Part shown: one piece after another, positions 25,699 through 34,621 of the stretch
How the letters are laid out: each line of letters opens with the position of its first letter
How positions within the stretch are numbered: the first letter of the stretch is position 1
Assembly (NCBI GenBank): GCA_934561055.1
Contig: CAKTFN010000006.1
Location: forward strand, 1-64,000
Direction: 5' to 3'
Source of the DNA: an uncultured Eubacteriales bacterium
GTDB taxonomy: Bacteria > Bacillota > Clostridia > Oscillospirales > Acutalibacteraceae
Length of the DNA: 64,000 nucleotides
Position numbers and translations under genes: made by a program
The notes under the pieces: model-generated
The model's database searches: none
Seen by the model: only the letters and a program-made list of their open reading frames with translations
Told to the model about the DNA's origin: nothing

Positions 25699-26739
25699 TT
25701 ATGCAACGGTGAAGCACATAATGACAACGCCTGCGATTGCTCCGGCAAAGCTGAGAACGCTGAAAACGGTAACAATCTTTTTTTCGCTCCAACCGCTCAT
25801 TTCAAAATGATGGTGAATCGGAGACATTTTGAAAATTTTCTTATGGCGGAACTTAATTGAAAAAATCTGAAGAATGTCGCTGAGCGCTTCGACAACATAA
25901 ACGATTCCGACCGGGATGAGAATCAGCGGGCAGTTTACCGAAAACGCAAGAGCGGCAACAATTCCGCCGAGGAACATTGAACCCGTGTCGCCCATCATAA
26001 CCTTTGCCGGATAATGATTCCAGATGAGATATCCCGCACATGCGCCGGCAAGAGCTGCGGAAAGAACCGAACATGAAGTGTTTTTGACGAGATAAGCGAT
26101 AACGGTGAACGCAACTCCGACCGGTACCGTAACCGAACCGCAAAGGCCGTCGATTCCGTCGGTGAAGTTAACTGCGTTTGCCGTTCCGTAAATTACGCAA
26201 GCGCCGAAAAGATAAAAGAAGATGATTCCGGGGAGTGAGTCAAGGCTGATTTTTCCGACGAGAGGAATGAACATCGAGGTGTTCTTGCTCATGACGAGAG
26301 TTGTGAGATATGCGGCAATGACAATGACCTGCGGAACTGTTTTCTGAATTTCTGTAAGGCCGAGGTTACGCTTTTTTGAAACCTTGATATAGTCGTCGGT
26401 AAAGCCGATGAGTGAAAGGCAAAGCGCAAGCAAAAGGCCGGCAAAGAGCTTTGTTCTTTCCTGCGAGGCAAGAACGTCATTCTCCGAGAAAAGCGAAAAA
26501 CCGGTGAGTTTTCCCGTGAGGAGCGTAATTCCGACTGCGGCGAAAATTCCGATGATGAACATCAGACCGCCCATTGTCGGTGTACCCTGCTTTTTTGCGT
26601 GCCAGCGGGGACCGATGTCGGTGAGAATATTCTGGCCGAATTTGAGCTTATGCAAAAGCGGTATTAATACTATACCCAGCAAAGCCGTCACAATGAAAGA
26701 AATTCCCAAGGAAATTAAAACCGAAACTGTGTTATTCAT
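25699..26739 (-). CDS. mraY: Phospho-MurNAc-pentapeptide transferase MraY
   Basis: About 346 aa, ten membrane helices. Transfers phospho-MurNAc-pentapeptide to undecaprenyl phosphate to give lipid I. Seen are the TPTMGGL motif, the catalytic Asp pair region GFTDDYIKV, NAVNFTDGIDGL and the C-terminal HHHFE motif (PIHHHFEMSG). The ATG at 26739 follows AGGAAAGG; an upstream GTG in frame has no RBS. Between murE and ftsW in the usual order. Confidence 0.96.
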   Translation of the reverse strand: MNNTVSVLISLGISFIVTALLGIVLIPLLHKLKFGQNILTDIGPRWHAKKQGTPTMGGLMFIIGIFAAVGITLLTGKLTGFSLFSENDVLASQERTKLFAGLLLALCLSLIGFTDDYIKVSKKRNLGLTEIQKTVPQVIVIAAYLTTLVMSKNTSMFIPLVGKISLDSLPGIIFFYLFGACVIYGTANAVNFTDGIDGLCGSVTVPVGVAFTVIAYLVKNTSCSVLSAALAGACAGYLIWNHYPAKVMMGDTGSMFLGGIVAALAFSVNCPLILIPVGIVYVVEALSDILQIFSIKFRHKKIFKMSPIHHHFEMSGWSEKKIVTVFSVLSFAGAIAGVVIMCFTVA

Positions 26740-26820
26740 TTTTATGACCTTTCCTTTCTTAAAAAGCACACTTTGTGCCGTGGTTAACTGCTTTTTCTTC
26801 CTTTCGCCGCAAAGCTGACG

Positions 26821-28236
26821 TCAGGAAAGAAGCTTTAGAACAATCTCTCTTTCGTCGAAGGGAAATTTTTCGTCTCCGATTTGCTGAAATTTTTCGTGAC
26901 CTTTTCCGGAAAGGAGAAGAATGTCGCCCGGTTTTGCGGTTTTGAGCGCAAGGGCAATCGCTTCCTTTCTGTTTTCCCGAACAAAGACCGGGGTTTTTGT
27001 TCCCTTTGTTCCGGAGAGAATTTCGTCAATGATCTTTCGAGGGTTTTCGTTCCTCGGATTATCCGTCGTGAGAAAAACAACGTCGGCAAAGTTCACGGCA
27101 ATCAGACCCATTTTTGAACGCTTTTCCTTTTCTCTTTCACCTCCGCAGCCGAAAAGAAGAATCAGCCGTTTTTTGCAGAAGCGTCTGAGAGAAAGAAGCG
27201 AGCGTCTGAGCGAATCGGGTGTATGAGCGTAGTCTATTATAACCCTAAAGGGTGTGTCCGTGTCAAGTATTTCCATCCTTCCTTTTACGGAAGAGAAGTT
27301 TTTTAAGATATTTGAGCAATTTTCAATGCTTATTCCGCAATTAAACGCCGCAACAGTTGCCGCAAGAGAATTTTCGACATTAAATTCACCGCGAAGATTC
27401 AGCCTGAAACGCTGAATGAGTGCATTTGAGACGAGGATATAATCCATATAATCTTCAAAAACGGAAAGATTTTTTGCTGTGAAATCCGCTTCGTCACTTT
27501 TCGCCGAGTAAGAAAGAACGTTTCCGCCGTTAGCTTTTACCGCAGAAGAAAATTCCGAAAAGCATGAATCGTCAAAATTCAAAACCGCCGTTTTGCAATG
27601 AAAAAAAAGTTTTTTCTTTGCGTTTTTGTAATTCTCTTTTGTTTTGTGGTAATCAAGATGATCTTCCGTAAGATTCGTGAAAACCGCCGTTTCAAATTCA
27701 AGTCCGAAAAGCCGTTCCTGTTCGATTCCCTGCGACGACGCTTCAATCACACAGTATTCTCCGCCTTTTGAAAGCAGCTCGTGAAGCATTTTTGAAATCA
27801 AAAACGGATCCGGCGTTGTCATTTTTGCCTCTTCCTCATCCGAAATGCGGTTGACCGCACTTGAAATGAGCCCCGTCTTTTTTCCGGAAAGGTTCAAAAT
27901 GAAGGAAAGCATTGAAGCGGTTGTTGTTTTTCCGCACGTTCCCGTGACCGCAATGAGGCGAAGGCGCTTATCCGGATATCCGAAAAAGAAGCGGCAAAGC
28001 GTTGAAAAAGCCTTCCTCGTTTCCTTCGTTTTGAAACTTCCGTCTTTTCCGGAGGCGGAAAGAACTGCCACCGCCCCGTTTTTTCTTGCTTCGGGAATAT
28101 ATTTTTCGGCGCCCTCATGGCAAACGAAAAGTGTTTTATCTTTACATTCCTTTGAGTTGTCTGTTATAAAGCCTATTTCAACGTCCTTTTCGACCTCGGT
28201 AATTCCGATTGAACAAAGTAAGGCTGAAAGCTTCAT
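26821..28236 (-). CDS. murE: UDP-MurNAc-tripeptide synthetase MurE, meso-DAP type
   Basis: 471 aa cytosolic Mur ligase. ATP-binding GTCGKTTT (about residues 100-107), TTPDP, EASSQGIEQ and the TNLTEDHLDYH stretch are clear. The specificity motif DNPRNENP near residue 390 is the DNPR form found in enzymes that add meso-diaminopimelate instead of lysine, consistent with ddh at 59185-60150. AGGAG precedes the ATG. Follows spoVD by 18 bp. Confidence 0.96.
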   Translation of the reverse strand: MKLSALLCSIGITEVEKDVEIGFITDNSKECKDKTLFVCHEGAEKYIPEARKNGAVAVLSASGKDGSFKTKETRKAFSTLCRFFFGYPDKRLRLIAVTGTCGKTTTASMLSFILNLSGKKTGLISSAVNRISDEEEAKMTTPDPFLISKMLHELLSKGGEYCVIEASSQGIEQERLFGLEFETAVFTNLTEDHLDYHKTKENYKNAKKKLFFHCKTAVLNFDDSCFSEFSSAVKANGGNVLSYSAKSDEADFTAKNLSVFEDYMDYILVSNALIQRFRLNLRGEFNVENSLAATVAAFNCGISIENCSNILKNFSSVKGRMEILDTDTPFRVIIDYAHTPDSLRRSLLSLRRFCKKRLILLFGCGGEREKEKRSKMGLIAVNFADVVFLTTDNPRNENPRKIIDEILSGTKGTKTPVFVRENRKEAIALALKTAKPGDILLLSGKGHEKFQQIGDEKFPFDEREIVLKLLS

Positions 28237-28254
28237 AAATCTCCTTTCACGACG

Positions 28255-30582
28255 TCAGTCGTCCATGTTTGCCGTTGCACGGAAGTAAACCGTGACGGAT
28301 GAACCCGCCTCAACTTCGGTTCCTTTTTCAATGCTCTGGCTGTATACTGTTGCGCCGGCAGTTCCGGACGGACCGGAAAGAACAAGGTTCAGTCCGTTCG
28401 CAATCGCCGTTTGATTTGCCGCCGCCGCAGTGAGACCCGTGAACGACGGAACTTTGACAACCTCTGCTTTTGAATCGTCTTCGGTATAAACCACGACAAC
28501 TCCGCCTTCCGGAATTGACTGACCGGCCGAAGGAACCTGAGAAACAACGCTCGTTCCGCTTCCGACAACACGGACGGAAAAGCCGTTGTTTGCCGCCGCA
28601 ACGCGTGCGTTTGCAACGCTTTCTCCGGTGAGATTCGGCGTTGTTCGGCTGATTGACTCAAGTTCGTCTTTTGTGTATTGCGGCTCAACATTGAGATATT
28701 TGAGAGTTGATTCCATGACTTCCTTTGCAATCGGAGCGGCAAGGACGCCGCCGCCTCTGTAAACTCCAGGCGGTTCGTCAACACCGACGAGAATTGCAAT
28801 CTTCGGGTCGTTTGCCGGAGCGAAGCAGACAAATGAAGCAATATAATCGTTCGGGTCTTCGGTGTCGAGCTTTTCGCTCGTTGCAGTCTTTCCGGCAACA
28901 CGATAGCCTTCGATATATGCGTTTTTACCCGTTCCGCCTTCAACAACGGCTTCCATCATTTTTCTGACGGTTGCGGCCGTTTTTTCGGAGATGACCTGTC
29001 GTTTGACGGTGGGTTCGGTTTTTGAAATAATGTTTCCCTGTGTGTCAACAATACTGTCAACAACATACGGTTTCATGAGCTTTCCGCCGTTTGCGATTGC
29101 ACACGTTGCCGTAATCATCTGAACGGGACTTACTCTGAACGACTGTCCGTATGACGTACTCGCAAGCTCAACGATTCCCATTTTGTCAAGCTTATGATAA
29201 ACGGGATAGCTTTCGCCCGTGAGGTCGATTCCGGTTCTTTCGGTAAAGCCGAACGCTTCAAAGTATTTGTAATAGGTCTGAACGCCGAGCTTTTGACCGA
29301 GGTCAATGAAAAACGGGTTGCAGGAATTCATAAGACCCTGCGTAAATGTCTGGAAACCGTGGCCTTCAACCTTTGCGCAGTGAATGATCGTGTCGTTCGC
29401 AACCTTGTAATATCCGTTGCAGGTATAGGTTGAATTGAGATTGACAACGCCCTCTTCAAGAGCGGCGGCCGCAGTGAAAATTTTGAAGGTTGAACCCGGC
29501 TCGTAGTTATTCGTGACGCAATAGCTGTTCCACTGCTTGAAAAGCGCTTCGGTGAGCTTTGACGAGTAATCCTCGCTGCTCTCTGCCGCCTTGAGTTCCT
29601 TTTTTGTTTCCGCGTCAACAATTTCACGGGGATTGTTGAGGTCAAAATCAGGCTTGTTGCTCATTGCAAGAATTTTCCCCGTGTCAACTTCCATAACGAT
29701 TCCGTAAGTTCCCTTTGCCTTTGTGCTTTCAAGGGCATTGTTGAGTGCGTTTTCAAGGTAATACTGAATATTTGAATTGATTGTGAGAACAACTCCGTTG
29801 CCCTGAGTTGCGTCAAAAACGGACTCATAACTCGAATCGAGCGCTTGACCGATTGAGTTTTTCGCCGTAACCTGACGTCCATCTTTTCCGCTGAGAACGG
29901 TGTTGTAATATGTTTCAACTCCGGAAATTCCCTTTCCGTCCGAGTCCGTAACCCCGATAACCGTTGAAGCAAAATTGTTTTCCGGATAAAGGCGCAGTGT
30001 GTCGTTTTCATAAGAGAAGAACGCACGGGGAGTCACAGTCTTTTCGCGACCGGAATCCGTATAGCCGTAAACATATTTTTCCGAAAAAAGCTTGTCAAGC
30101 GAAAGGCGTTGGTTTGCGTCAACTTTTTTCGCAAGTCGAATATATGCTTTTTCGGTATCCGAGAGTTTTTCCGAGATTTCTTTTGTTTTAACTTTAAGAA
30201 TTTTCGCAATGTTCTTTGAAAGATAGGCGATAAATTTTTTTGTGATTTCGTCACCGTCGGGGTTGCTTTTGAAATTCTTTTTGATTTCGGCCGGATCGGC
30301 GCAAAGAATCCATGCGGACGAACTTGTGACGAGCGGCGTCATATTGCTGTCATAAATCGTTCCGCGAACAGCTTTAATTTGAGTGTCGTAAAGCTGATTT
30401 TTTTCGGCGATCGAACGGTACTCGTCGCCGTGAACGCCCATAATCCAGCCAACCCTTCCGAGGTTCAAAAACAAAAGAAGCGCAAGCACAACAGCCGTAA
30501 TGCTTCTTGCTCTTTTCTTAAATGAAAGGTCGCTTCTTTTTCTGACTTTGTTTTTTTCAAAAAGCTTATCTAAAAAGCTCAT
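28255..30582 (-). CDS. spoVD: SpoVD/PBP2-type transpeptidase with two PASTA domains
   Basis: 775 aa class B penicillin-binding protein. One N-terminal membrane helix (about 26-46), dimerisation domain, transpeptidase domain and two C-terminal PASTA repeats (about 640-770). The active-site serine is in STFK (GSTFKIFT), the second motif is SCN, and the third reads KTA (AGKTATSE) rather than the usual KTG. It cross-links septal or spore-cortex peptidoglycan with the SEDS protein encoded downstream. The ATG at 30582 has GGGAGG 5 nt upstream; 17 codons upstream in frame lack an RBS. PASTA plus position fits SpoVD. Confidence 0.93.
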   Translation of the reverse strand: MSFLDKLFEKNKVRKRSDLSFKKRARSITAVVLALLLFLNLGRVGWIMGVHGDEYRSIAEKNQLYDTQIKAVRGTIYDSNMTPLVTSSSAWILCADPAEIKKNFKSNPDGDEITKKFIAYLSKNIAKILKVKTKEISEKLSDTEKAYIRLAKKVDANQRLSLDKLFSEKYVYGYTDSGREKTVTPRAFFSYENDTLRLYPENNFASTVIGVTDSDGKGISGVETYYNTVLSGKDGRQVTAKNSIGQALDSSYESVFDATQGNGVVLTINSNIQYYLENALNNALESTKAKGTYGIVMEVDTGKILAMSNKPDFDLNNPREIVDAETKKELKAAESSEDYSSKLTEALFKQWNSYCVTNNYEPGSTFKIFTAAAALEEGVVNLNSTYTCNGYYKVANDTIIHCAKVEGHGFQTFTQGLMNSCNPFFIDLGQKLGVQTYYKYFEAFGFTERTGIDLTGESYPVYHKLDKMGIVELASTSYGQSFRVSPVQMITATCAIANGGKLMKPYVVDSIVDTQGNIISKTEPTVKRQVISEKTAATVRKMMEAVVEGGTGKNAYIEGYRVAGKTATSEKLDTEDPNDYIASFVCFAPANDPKIAILVGVDEPPGVYRGGGVLAAPIAKEVMESTLKYLNVEPQYTKDELESISRTTPNLTGESVANARVAAANNGFSVRVVGSGTSVVSQVPSAGQSIPEGGVVVVYTEDDSKAEVVKVPSFTGLTAAAANQTAIANGLNLVLSGPSGTAGATVYSQSIEKGTEVEAGSSVTVYFRATANMDD

Positions 30583-30637
30583 AAGAACCTCCCTGAAAAA
30601 GTTTAAAAAGTTGTCCGTTGCCCCTAATGCCAAACTT

Positions 30638-30675
30638 GGCGGATCGCATCACCCGAAAAAGACAATGCGTCCGCC
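30638..30675. promoter_or_regulatory. Hairpin in the ftsL-spoVD gap
   Basis: GGCGGATCGCAT (30638-30649) and ATGCGTCCGCC (30665-30675) pair with a single bulged base around a 15-nt loop. It is the only strong structure in the 200-bp spacer 30583-30781. No T-run follows it on the minus strand before spoVD. Could be an RNA element or a processing site. Confidence 0.4.
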
Positions 30676-30781
30676 CCCTTTGGATTGAAAGAAAAAAGGC
30701 CGGAGAAACCTTTCCTTTCCAACATTTTTCATAAATGTATATTCATCAGAAAATGAAGATATTTAACTTATATTACAATTT

Positions 30782-31243
30782 TTACTTGCTTTGTGAAAAA
30801 AGAACTTCGTTTTCTTTTTCGGTTTCAAGGTATGTTTCGTTAACGGAAGCAATTTTCACAAGGCCGAGTTTCTGCGTTGCGATTTTGTCAATGTTTTCGG
30901 CACTGACAAGTTTTGAAAGTTTGTTTTGAAGAACAACGTTTTCGTCGCTGTACATTGCCAGCTCCTTTTTTGCCGATTGAAGTGCGGCGCGGCTTTCGTT
31001 TCTTGCAACGAGGCTGTTGCAAAACGCACCGGCAAGTGCGATTGCAAGCGACATGACAACAAAAATCTTTGCAACTTTGATATGGCTTGCACGTTCAAGC
31101 TCTATTTTACGCGGACGGCGCTTTTTGAGTTTTCTGAGGTTATGCCGCGGTTCCGGACTTTTTTCCGGTTCAAGAACCGGAGCGGCGTTTGAGCCGAAAA
31201 AATCCGTTTCAAAATCGTAATCAAATGCAAATTGAGCAGCCAT
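30782..31243 (-). CDS. ftsL: FtsL-like septum protein
   Basis: 153 aa. Cytosolic basic N-terminus (residues 1-55, with KLKKRRPRKI), one membrane helix (about 57-77) and an extracytoplasmic coiled-coil segment (about 80-125) ending in the motif IDKIATQKLGLVK typical of FtsL/DivIC. Sequence identity in this family is low, so the call rests on topology and on its location between rsmH and spoVD. Starts at an ATG after GGAGGAG. Confidence 0.85.
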   Translation of the reverse strand: MAAQFAFDYDFETDFFGSNAAPVLEPEKSPEPRHNLRKLKKRRPRKIELERASHIKVAKIFVVMSLAIALAGAFCNSLVARNESRAALQSAKKELAMYSDENVVLQNKLSKLVSAENIDKIATQKLGLVKIASVNETYLETEKENEVLFSQSK

Positions 31244-31291
31244 TTCTTCTCTCCTCCAAAAATTCCGAAAGAGCGGCCGCTCCTTCGGGTG

Positions 31292-32221
31292 TTATTTCAG
31301 TTTTTCAATGCTACGAAGTCTTGCGCTTCTTGAGCGCGGATTCTTTTCGATTTCGCTTTCCGAAGGAAGAACCGATTTGAACGGAAGTTTTCCTTCCGGC
31401 GTTTTTCCGCAAACACAAATCGGAAAATCCGGCGGACAGGTACAGCCGACGCAAAGCGAAGCGAATTTTCTTTTCACGATTCTGTCCTCAAGGGAATGGA
31501 AGGTAATTACAGAGAGCCTTCCGCCGACGGACAGCGATTCAAACATTTCATTAAGCGAATTTTCAAGTTTTTCAAGTTCGCCGTTGACTTCAATTCTGAG
31601 CGCCTGAAAAGTTCTTCTCGCCGGGTGACCGGGATTTCTTTTTGCCGCTTCCGGCATTGCGCTTTTAATCACGTCAACGAGTTCAAGTGTTGTTTCAATC
31701 GGCTTTTTTTCACGTTCACGGACAATTGCTTTTGCAATGCTCCTTGAAAATTTTTCTTCACCGTTGACTCTGATGATTCTTTCAAGCTCGCGCTCGGAAA
31801 GCGAATTGACAAGGTCTGCGGCGCTCGCACCCTCTTTTGACATTCGCATATCAAGCGGTGCGTCATTGTGAAATGAGAATCCCCTTTCGGCGCTGTCAAG
31901 CTGATGAGAGCTGACTCCGAGATCTGCAAGAACACCGTCTGCAGAAGTTACGCCGTGAGAAAGAAGAACACTTCTTATATTTTCAAAATTCGTCCGAACA
32001 ACTGTTACTCTTTCATCATCCTTAAAGCGATCATTGAGCGTTTCAATCGCTTCCGGGTCTTGGTCAAGGGCAAAAAGCCTTCCGCAAGGACCGAGCCTTT
32101 TGAGAATTTCGGCGCTGTGACCGCCTCCGCCGGCGGTACAGTCAACGTAAACACCGTCTTTTTTAATATTCAGCGAATCAATCGCTTCAAAAAGAAGAAC
32201 GCTGATGTGAGAAAATTCCAT
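31292..32221 (-). CDS. rsmH: 16S rRNA m4C1402 methyltransferase RsmH (MraW)
   Basis: 309 aa. N-terminal SAM-binding core with DCTAGGGGHS (about residues 27-36) and ALDQDPEA, the LADLGVSSHQLD motif (about 98-109), GFSFHNDAPLDMRM, and the C-terminal ISFHSLEDRIVK (here VITFHSLEDRIVK). Methylates N4 of C1402 in the ribosomal P site. Follows mraZ by 19 bp with RBS AGGGCGG. Confidence 0.97.
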   Translation of the reverse strand: MEFSHISVLLFEAIDSLNIKKDGVYVDCTAGGGGHSAEILKRLGPCGRLFALDQDPEAIETLNDRFKDDERVTVVRTNFENIRSVLLSHGVTSADGVLADLGVSSHQLDSAERGFSFHNDAPLDMRMSKEGASAADLVNSLSERELERIIRVNGEEKFSRSIAKAIVREREKKPIETTLELVDVIKSAMPEAAKRNPGHPARRTFQALRIEVNGELEKLENSLNEMFESLSVGGRLSVITFHSLEDRIVKRKFASLCVGCTCPPDFPICVCGKTPEGKLPFKSVLPSESEIEKNPRSRSARLRSIEKLK

Positions 32222-32240
32222 TTATTTTTCCGCCCTGTCC

Positions 32241-32750
32241 TTATTTATTAACGAATGTATTTTTAAGATCAAGCATGAAGCCTGCGCTCATGTATTCATA
32301 ACGCTTCTGGTTTTCAGCCATCTGAGCCTCAAAGAGCTTGTCCGCCTCTTCGGCGAGCATATCGTTATACTCGTTATGAATTTCTGAATTCCAAATTTCA
32401 AAGCGGTCACCCATGCCCTGAAAAACGCTTTCTTTCGTGATATGGGCGCGTTCAAGAATTTTTGACGGAATGCAGATTCTTCCGTGCGCGTCAACGGTAA
32501 CCGCCGTTGAGCATGTCCGTGCCATTGCGGCGGCCATATCGGGTGAAAGTCCGTTGTTTATGTATCCTTCGATTTCGACCGCAACGGTTTCCTCGAATTT
32601 TTCGGTGAAAAAGCAGTCGATGTGAGAAAATTTCCCGGGTTTTGCTCTGACAATAAAGGTGTTTCCGATCAGTTCCTTGAACGGAGCCGGAACGAAAAGT
32701 CTGTTCTTTGAGTCAAGATTATACTCGTAAGTTCCGACGAACGAACCCAT
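32241..32750 (-). CDS. mraZ: Transcriptional regulator MraZ
   Basis: About 169 aa, first gene of the dcw operon. Two SpoVT/AbrB-like halves are seen: GTYEYNLDSKNRLFVP at the N-terminus and TVDAHGRICIPSKILERA in the middle, each containing the D-x-x-x-R pattern. MraZ binds repeats near its own promoter and represses dcw. The ATG at 32750 is favoured since GGTGA lies 5 nt upstream and the protein then begins like other MraZ proteins; an ATG six codons upstream is less likely. The C-terminal tail is about 20 residues longer than usual. Confidence 0.95.
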   Translation of the reverse strand: MGSFVGTYEYNLDSKNRLFVPAPFKELIGNTFIVRAKPGKFSHIDCFFTEKFEETVAVEIEGYINNGLSPDMAAAMARTCSTAVTVDAHGRICIPSKILERAHITKESVFQGMGDRFEIWNSEIHNEYNDMLAEEADKLFEAQMAENQKRYEYMSAGFMLDLKNTFVNK

Positions 32751-32833
32751 ATTGTCACCAACTTTCATTAAAAATCCGGTGTTATTAACACAAAATTGCC
32801 CCTAAGAGACACTTTTTCCCACCAAGTAGTTTT

Positions 32834-32862
32834 ATTTTACTTGTATACAGACAATTTGTCAA
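32834..32862 (-). promoter_or_regulatory. SigA-type promoter of the dcw operon
   Basis: Minus-strand TTGACA (32857-32862), 17 bp, TAAAAT (32834-32839). Just downstream, three stretches at 10-bp spacing (GTGGGAAAAA, GTGTCTCTTA, GGGGCAATTT) resemble degenerate MraZ boxes (GTGGG-N5). The box reading is tentative. Confidence 0.8.
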
Positions 32863-33040
32863 GGGAAAAGAGAAATAAAAATGAAAAAGTTTCGCTTCCT
32901 TTTGTTGTGCATTTTTGAAAGTCAAAAAAACGCTTTGCCTTAAAAATTTTTTGACTTAACACCGTTTTGAAAACACTTTGGTTTTTCAAATCAAAAAAAG
33001 CCGCTTTCAAAACGAAAACGACTTTAAAAGTATTAAATTT

Positions 33041-33961
33041 TCAGTATGCTATTCCGACCGAATCGAGATATTCTTCAAGGCAAAGGCCGCTGTCTTTGAT
33101 TTTTTTTGCGTATTCAACTCCGACATATCTCCAATGCCACGGCTCATAAACAATTCCGGTGACATCTTCCTTTTCTTTCGGATAGCGGAGAATGAAGCCG
33201 TATTTATAAGCGTTTTCCATAAGCCACGCATACTCGGCAGTGTTTGCAAAAGAATCATAAGTGTTGCAAATGTCCATTGCAAGGCCGATGTTATGTTCGC
33301 TCGTTCCCGGAGGAAGAATAACCGTTGCGGCCTTTTTTGCGGCGGCTTTCCTGTCAAGACCGTAGCGTGCCATATAGGTTTCGGTGAGGTTGTTATAATT
33401 GATGCGCTGGCGTTCGTAGCTTCTGTGGCCGGAAAACGGGGTGAGCGTTACGCCGTCCTTCTTTCCCGCTCGATACATTTCTTCATAGTGCGGAGTAACT
33501 CTTGCGTCAAGTTCGTATCCGCTGTCGAGAATTTCTTTTGTTTCAGGGTCATATCCTTCGGGAATTTCACGTTCCATATTCACAACGATGAGATTCCACG
33601 GAACGCTTTTCACGTCAACAATTATTCTTCCGCTTTCCGAGCGTTTCGGTTCGGTTTTTTTCGTCGTGCTTTCCGAGGTTACGTTGTTCTCAACCGAAAG
33701 CTTTTCGCCTGTCCTTTTTTCTTCGGACGTGCTTTCGGCAGACGTGACGTTTTCACCCGTGCTTTCAGCCGATGACGAAACGCCGGAAGTTTCTTCGTCT
33801 TTTGAGGAACTCTGACTTTGAGAAGACGATGTTTCATCAAACTTTTTGTCTGTTTTCGCCTTTATAACCGCAACCGCAGTCACGGCCGAAAAAATCACAA
33901 TCAAGGCGGCAAGAATTATGATTATCGCCTTTTCGCCGCTTTTCTTCTTTTTGTTTTTCAT
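33041..33961 (-). CDS. VanY-type D-alanyl-D-alanine carboxypeptidase (M15B), membrane anchored
   Basis: 306 aa. N-terminal anchor helix (about 9-30), a Ser/Thr/Glu-rich stalk (about 38-108), then an M15B zinc peptidase domain. Zinc ligands and catalytic residues are in SEHNIGLAMD (S-x-H-x6-D) and EPWHWRYVG, with an upstream SGHRSYERQ element. It would trim the terminal D-Ala from peptidoglycan stem peptides outside the cell. There are no van resistance genes alongside, so a housekeeping role is likely. RBS GGAGG at 9 nt. Lies next to the dcw operon but has its own promoter. Confidence 0.9.
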   Translation of the reverse strand: MKNKKKKSGEKAIIIILAALIVIFSAVTAVAVIKAKTDKKFDETSSSQSQSSSKDEETSGVSSSAESTGENVTSAESTSEEKRTGEKLSVENNVTSESTTKKTEPKRSESGRIIVDVKSVPWNLIVVNMEREIPEGYDPETKEILDSGYELDARVTPHYEEMYRAGKKDGVTLTPFSGHRSYERQRINYNNLTETYMARYGLDRKAAAKKAATVILPPGTSEHNIGLAMDICNTYDSFANTAEYAWLMENAYKYGFILRYPKEKEDVTGIVYEPWHWRYVGVEYAKKIKDSGLCLEEYLDSVGIAY

Positions 33962-33996
33962 TTTTCATGACCTCCTTCGTTTTTGCTTACGGTTTC

Positions 33997-34024
33997 AGTT
34001 TATCATAGATTGAGAATTAATCAA
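33997..34024 (-). promoter_or_regulatory. Probable promoter of the vanY-like gene
   Basis: Minus-strand TTGATT (34019-34024), 16 bp, TAAACT (33997-34002). Confidence 0.55.
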
Positions 34025-34089
34025 TATCCGACGCAAAATTGACACAAAAAATTAAGAAATTGAAGCCTTGAATTTTCGCCGCAAAAGAG

Positions 34090-34123
34090 AAAAAGCGTTC
34101 CCTCTGCCGCAGGAACGCTTTTT
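34090..34123 (-). terminator. Terminator of the DUF3793-flavodoxin operon
   Basis: AAAAAGCGTTCC/GGAACGCTTTTT stem with a 10-nt loop; symmetrical, so it could act in both directions. It lies about 50 bp after the flavodoxin stop. Confidence 0.85.
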
Positions 34124-34175
34124 CATAGGAGTTTATGTTTTGGAGATTACCGTCAATTTTAAGAAGGACTTTTTT

Positions 34176-34598
34176 TCAGACGAGTGCCGCACCGAGTACC
34201 TTGCATTCCTCAACGGCGCCTTCATCCGGCGCTTCGTTGCAAATTACGCTTTTGCAAACGAGATTTATTCCCGCAGCGGCGCAATCTTCTTCCCAAGTTC
34301 TCATCCATTCGCCGTCGCCCCAGCCGTAGGAGCCGAAAAGAGCAACCTTTTTTCCGGCAAGCGAAGCTTTGCAGCTTTCAAACATCGGCTCAAATTCGTC
34401 CTCTTCAAGAACTTCGGCGCCCATTGCCGGACAACCGAAAGCAAACGCGTCAAAATCGTCAACCATCGAACCCTTAAAATCCGAAGCGGAGAAATGCGAA
34501 ACTTCCGCTCCCTTTTCCTTTGCGCCGTCGGAAACGGCAAGAGCCATCTCCTGCGTGTTTCCTGTGCCGCTCCAATATACAACAGCAATTTTGCTCAT
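34176..34598 (-). CDS. Flavodoxin
   Basis: 140 aa short-chain flavodoxin. The FMN phosphate loop is clear at the N-terminus (VVYWSGTGNTQEMA: S/T-G-T-G-N-T), followed by GCPAMGAE and the loop GSYGWGDGEWM that packs on the isoalloxazine ring. Replaces ferredoxin as electron carrier when iron is scarce. The ATG at 34598 follows GAGGTG by 6 nt. It follows the DUF3793 gene by 23 bp and both lie behind the palindrome at 35282-35297, which fits induction under iron limitation. Confidence 0.93.
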   Translation of the reverse strand: MSKIAVVYWSGTGNTQEMALAVSDGAKEKGAEVSHFSASDFKGSMVDDFDAFAFGCPAMGAEVLEEDEFEPMFESCKASLAGKKVALFGSYGWGDGEWMRTWEEDCAAAGINLVCKSVICNEAPDEGAVEECKVLGAALV

Positions 34599-34621
34599 AA
34601 CAAACACCTCTTTGAGAATTT

